Shown here: positions 63,001 to 64,000 of the stretch, one piece after another
Layout of the letters: each line of letters starts with the position of its first letter
Position numbering within the stretch: the first letter of the stretch is position 1
Assembly (NCBI GenBank): GCA_023375785.1
Contig: SZWC01006740.1
Span: 25,887-89,886, forward strand
From: Penium margaritaceum
Lineage: Eukaryota; Streptophyta; Zygnematophyceae; Desmidiales; Peniaceae
DNA length: 64,000 nt
Direction: 5' to 3'
Made by a program: the position numbers and the translations under genes
The notes under the pieces: model-generated
Seen by the model: the letters and a program-made list of their open reading frames with translations, nothing else
Databases searched by the model: none
Told to the model about the DNA's origin: nothing

Positions 63001-64000
63001 TTGTGCATAAACTTTGTGCATAAACTTTGTGCATTAATGTTTTTTGCAGAAACTTTGTGCATAAACTTTGTGCATAACCCATGTGCATAATCCTTGTGCA
63101 TAAACTTTGTGCATAAACTTTATGCATAAACTTTGTGCATAAACGTTATGCATAAACGTTGTGCAAAAACTCAGTGCAAAAACGTTGTGCATAAACTTTG
63201 TGCATAAACTTTGTGCATAAACTTTGTGCATACACTTTGTGTATAAACGTTGTGCATAAACTTTGTGCATAAACTTTGTGCATAAAATTTGTGCATAAAC
63301 TTTGTGCATACACTTTGTGCATAAAATTTGTACATAACCTTTGTGCATACACTTTGTGCATAAACGTTGTGCATAAACTTTGTGCAAAACATTTGTGCAT
63401 AAACGTTGTGCATATACTTTCTGCATAAACGTTTTTACATAAACGTTGTGCAAAAACGTTGTGCATGAACGATGTGCATAATGTTTGTGCATAAGCTTTG
63501 TACGTAAACTTTGTGCATAAACTTTGTGCATAGACTTTGTGCACAAACTTTGTGCATAATCCTTGTGCATGAACTTTGTGCATAAACGTTCTGCATAGAC
63601 TTTGTGCATAAACATTGTGCATAAACTTTGTGCAAAACCTTTGTGTATAAATGTCCTGCATAAACTTTGTGCATAACATTTGTGCATAGACTTTCTGCAT
63701 AAACTTTGTGCATACACTTTATGCATAAAATATGTGCATCAACTTTGTGCATAAACGTTGTGCATACACTTTGTGCATAACCTTTGTGCAGAAACGTTTT
63801 GCACAAACGTTGTGCAACAACTTTGTGCATAAACTTTGTGCATAAACTTTGTGCATGAAGTTTTTGCAGAAACTTTGTGCATACATTTTGTGCGTAAACG
63901 TTGTGCATAAAATTTGTGCACAAAGTTTGTGCATACATTTTCTGCAAAAACGTTGTGCATAAACTTTGTGCATAAACGTTCTGCATAAACTTTGTACATA

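Larger units (their letters stand above)
50435..64000 (+). repeat. 13-bp minisatellite array, block B
   Basis: 13.6 kb of the same GTGCATAAACTTT repeat, same orientation as block A, running off the window. It is heterogeneous at unit level and lacks a block like the 78-bp amplification. Two rare unit variants mark a higher-order period. CTTTGACATAAAC, a unit lacking its GTGCAT, occurs at 52,644, 54,139, 61,399 and 62,888, with a variant at 55,894. TTCCATA occurs at 52,045, 53,554, 55,372, 59,801, 60,853 and 62,309. The minus strand is again open in all frames for the reason given for block A. Confidence 0.97.

Noticed and set aside
19604-64000. Telomeric or interstitial telomeric repeat
   Set aside because: The unit GTGCATAAACTTT does not resemble TTTAGGG, TTAGGG or other telomerase templates, and the array is internally heterogeneous.

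Overview
This is a eukaryotic, almost entirely repetitive window in which I find no convincing host gene. The best clue to lineage is an LTR retrotransposon with TG...CA ends and the primer-binding site TGGTATCAGAGC (initiator tRNA-Met), the usual arrangement in land plants. A second copy of this motif lies on the minus strand of an older LTR-element fragment, and a tRNA-derived SINE-like piece sits at the left edge. Large satellite and minisatellite arrays, two N gaps (28,906-29,240 and 49,125-49,335) and a single N (42,733) suggest a heterochromatic, possibly pericentromeric, region of a plant draft genome. The species cannot be named from the sequence.

Layout. 1-31 is a C homopolymer. About 32-178 is a tRNA-derived SINE-like piece on the minus strand. 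179-359 holds AT-rich sequence with no recognisable feature. 360-18,676 is a ~190-bp satellite organised as a six-monomer higher-order repeat of ~1,146 bp. The array is inverted about a 188-bp non-satellite spacer (7,553-7,740): left arm on the plus strand, right arm on the minus strand. Both arms end in the same distinctive edge monomer. 18,677-19,603 is a minus-strand LTR-element fragment that separates the first satellite from a second, unrelated one.

19,604-42,173 and 50,435-64,000 are two blocks of one 13-bp minisatellite (consensus GTGCATAAACTTT), about 36 kb in total and all in one orientation. They are split by a single LTR-retrotransposon insertion (42,174-50,434). That element has two ~1.76-kb LTRs about 1.7% apart, a perfect PBS and a polypurine tract. 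Its 4.7-kb interior has no recognisable gag, protease, integrase, reverse transcriptase or RNase H, so it resembles a large non-autonomous derivative (LARD). Its 3' interior is unusually rich in perfect short hairpins.

The many long minus-strand reading frames in the minisatellite are a consequence of its 13-bp period. Because 13 leaves remainder 1 when divided by 3, every minus frame reads the same stop-free 13-residue peptide. I do not annotate them as genes. The most notable signals are this frame-independent openness, a 78-bp unit present as 19.5 homogeneous copies, a cryptic ~1.5-kb higher-order period, the inverted satellite with matching edges, and a hairpin cluster in the LARD-like element in which stems differ but loops are conserved.
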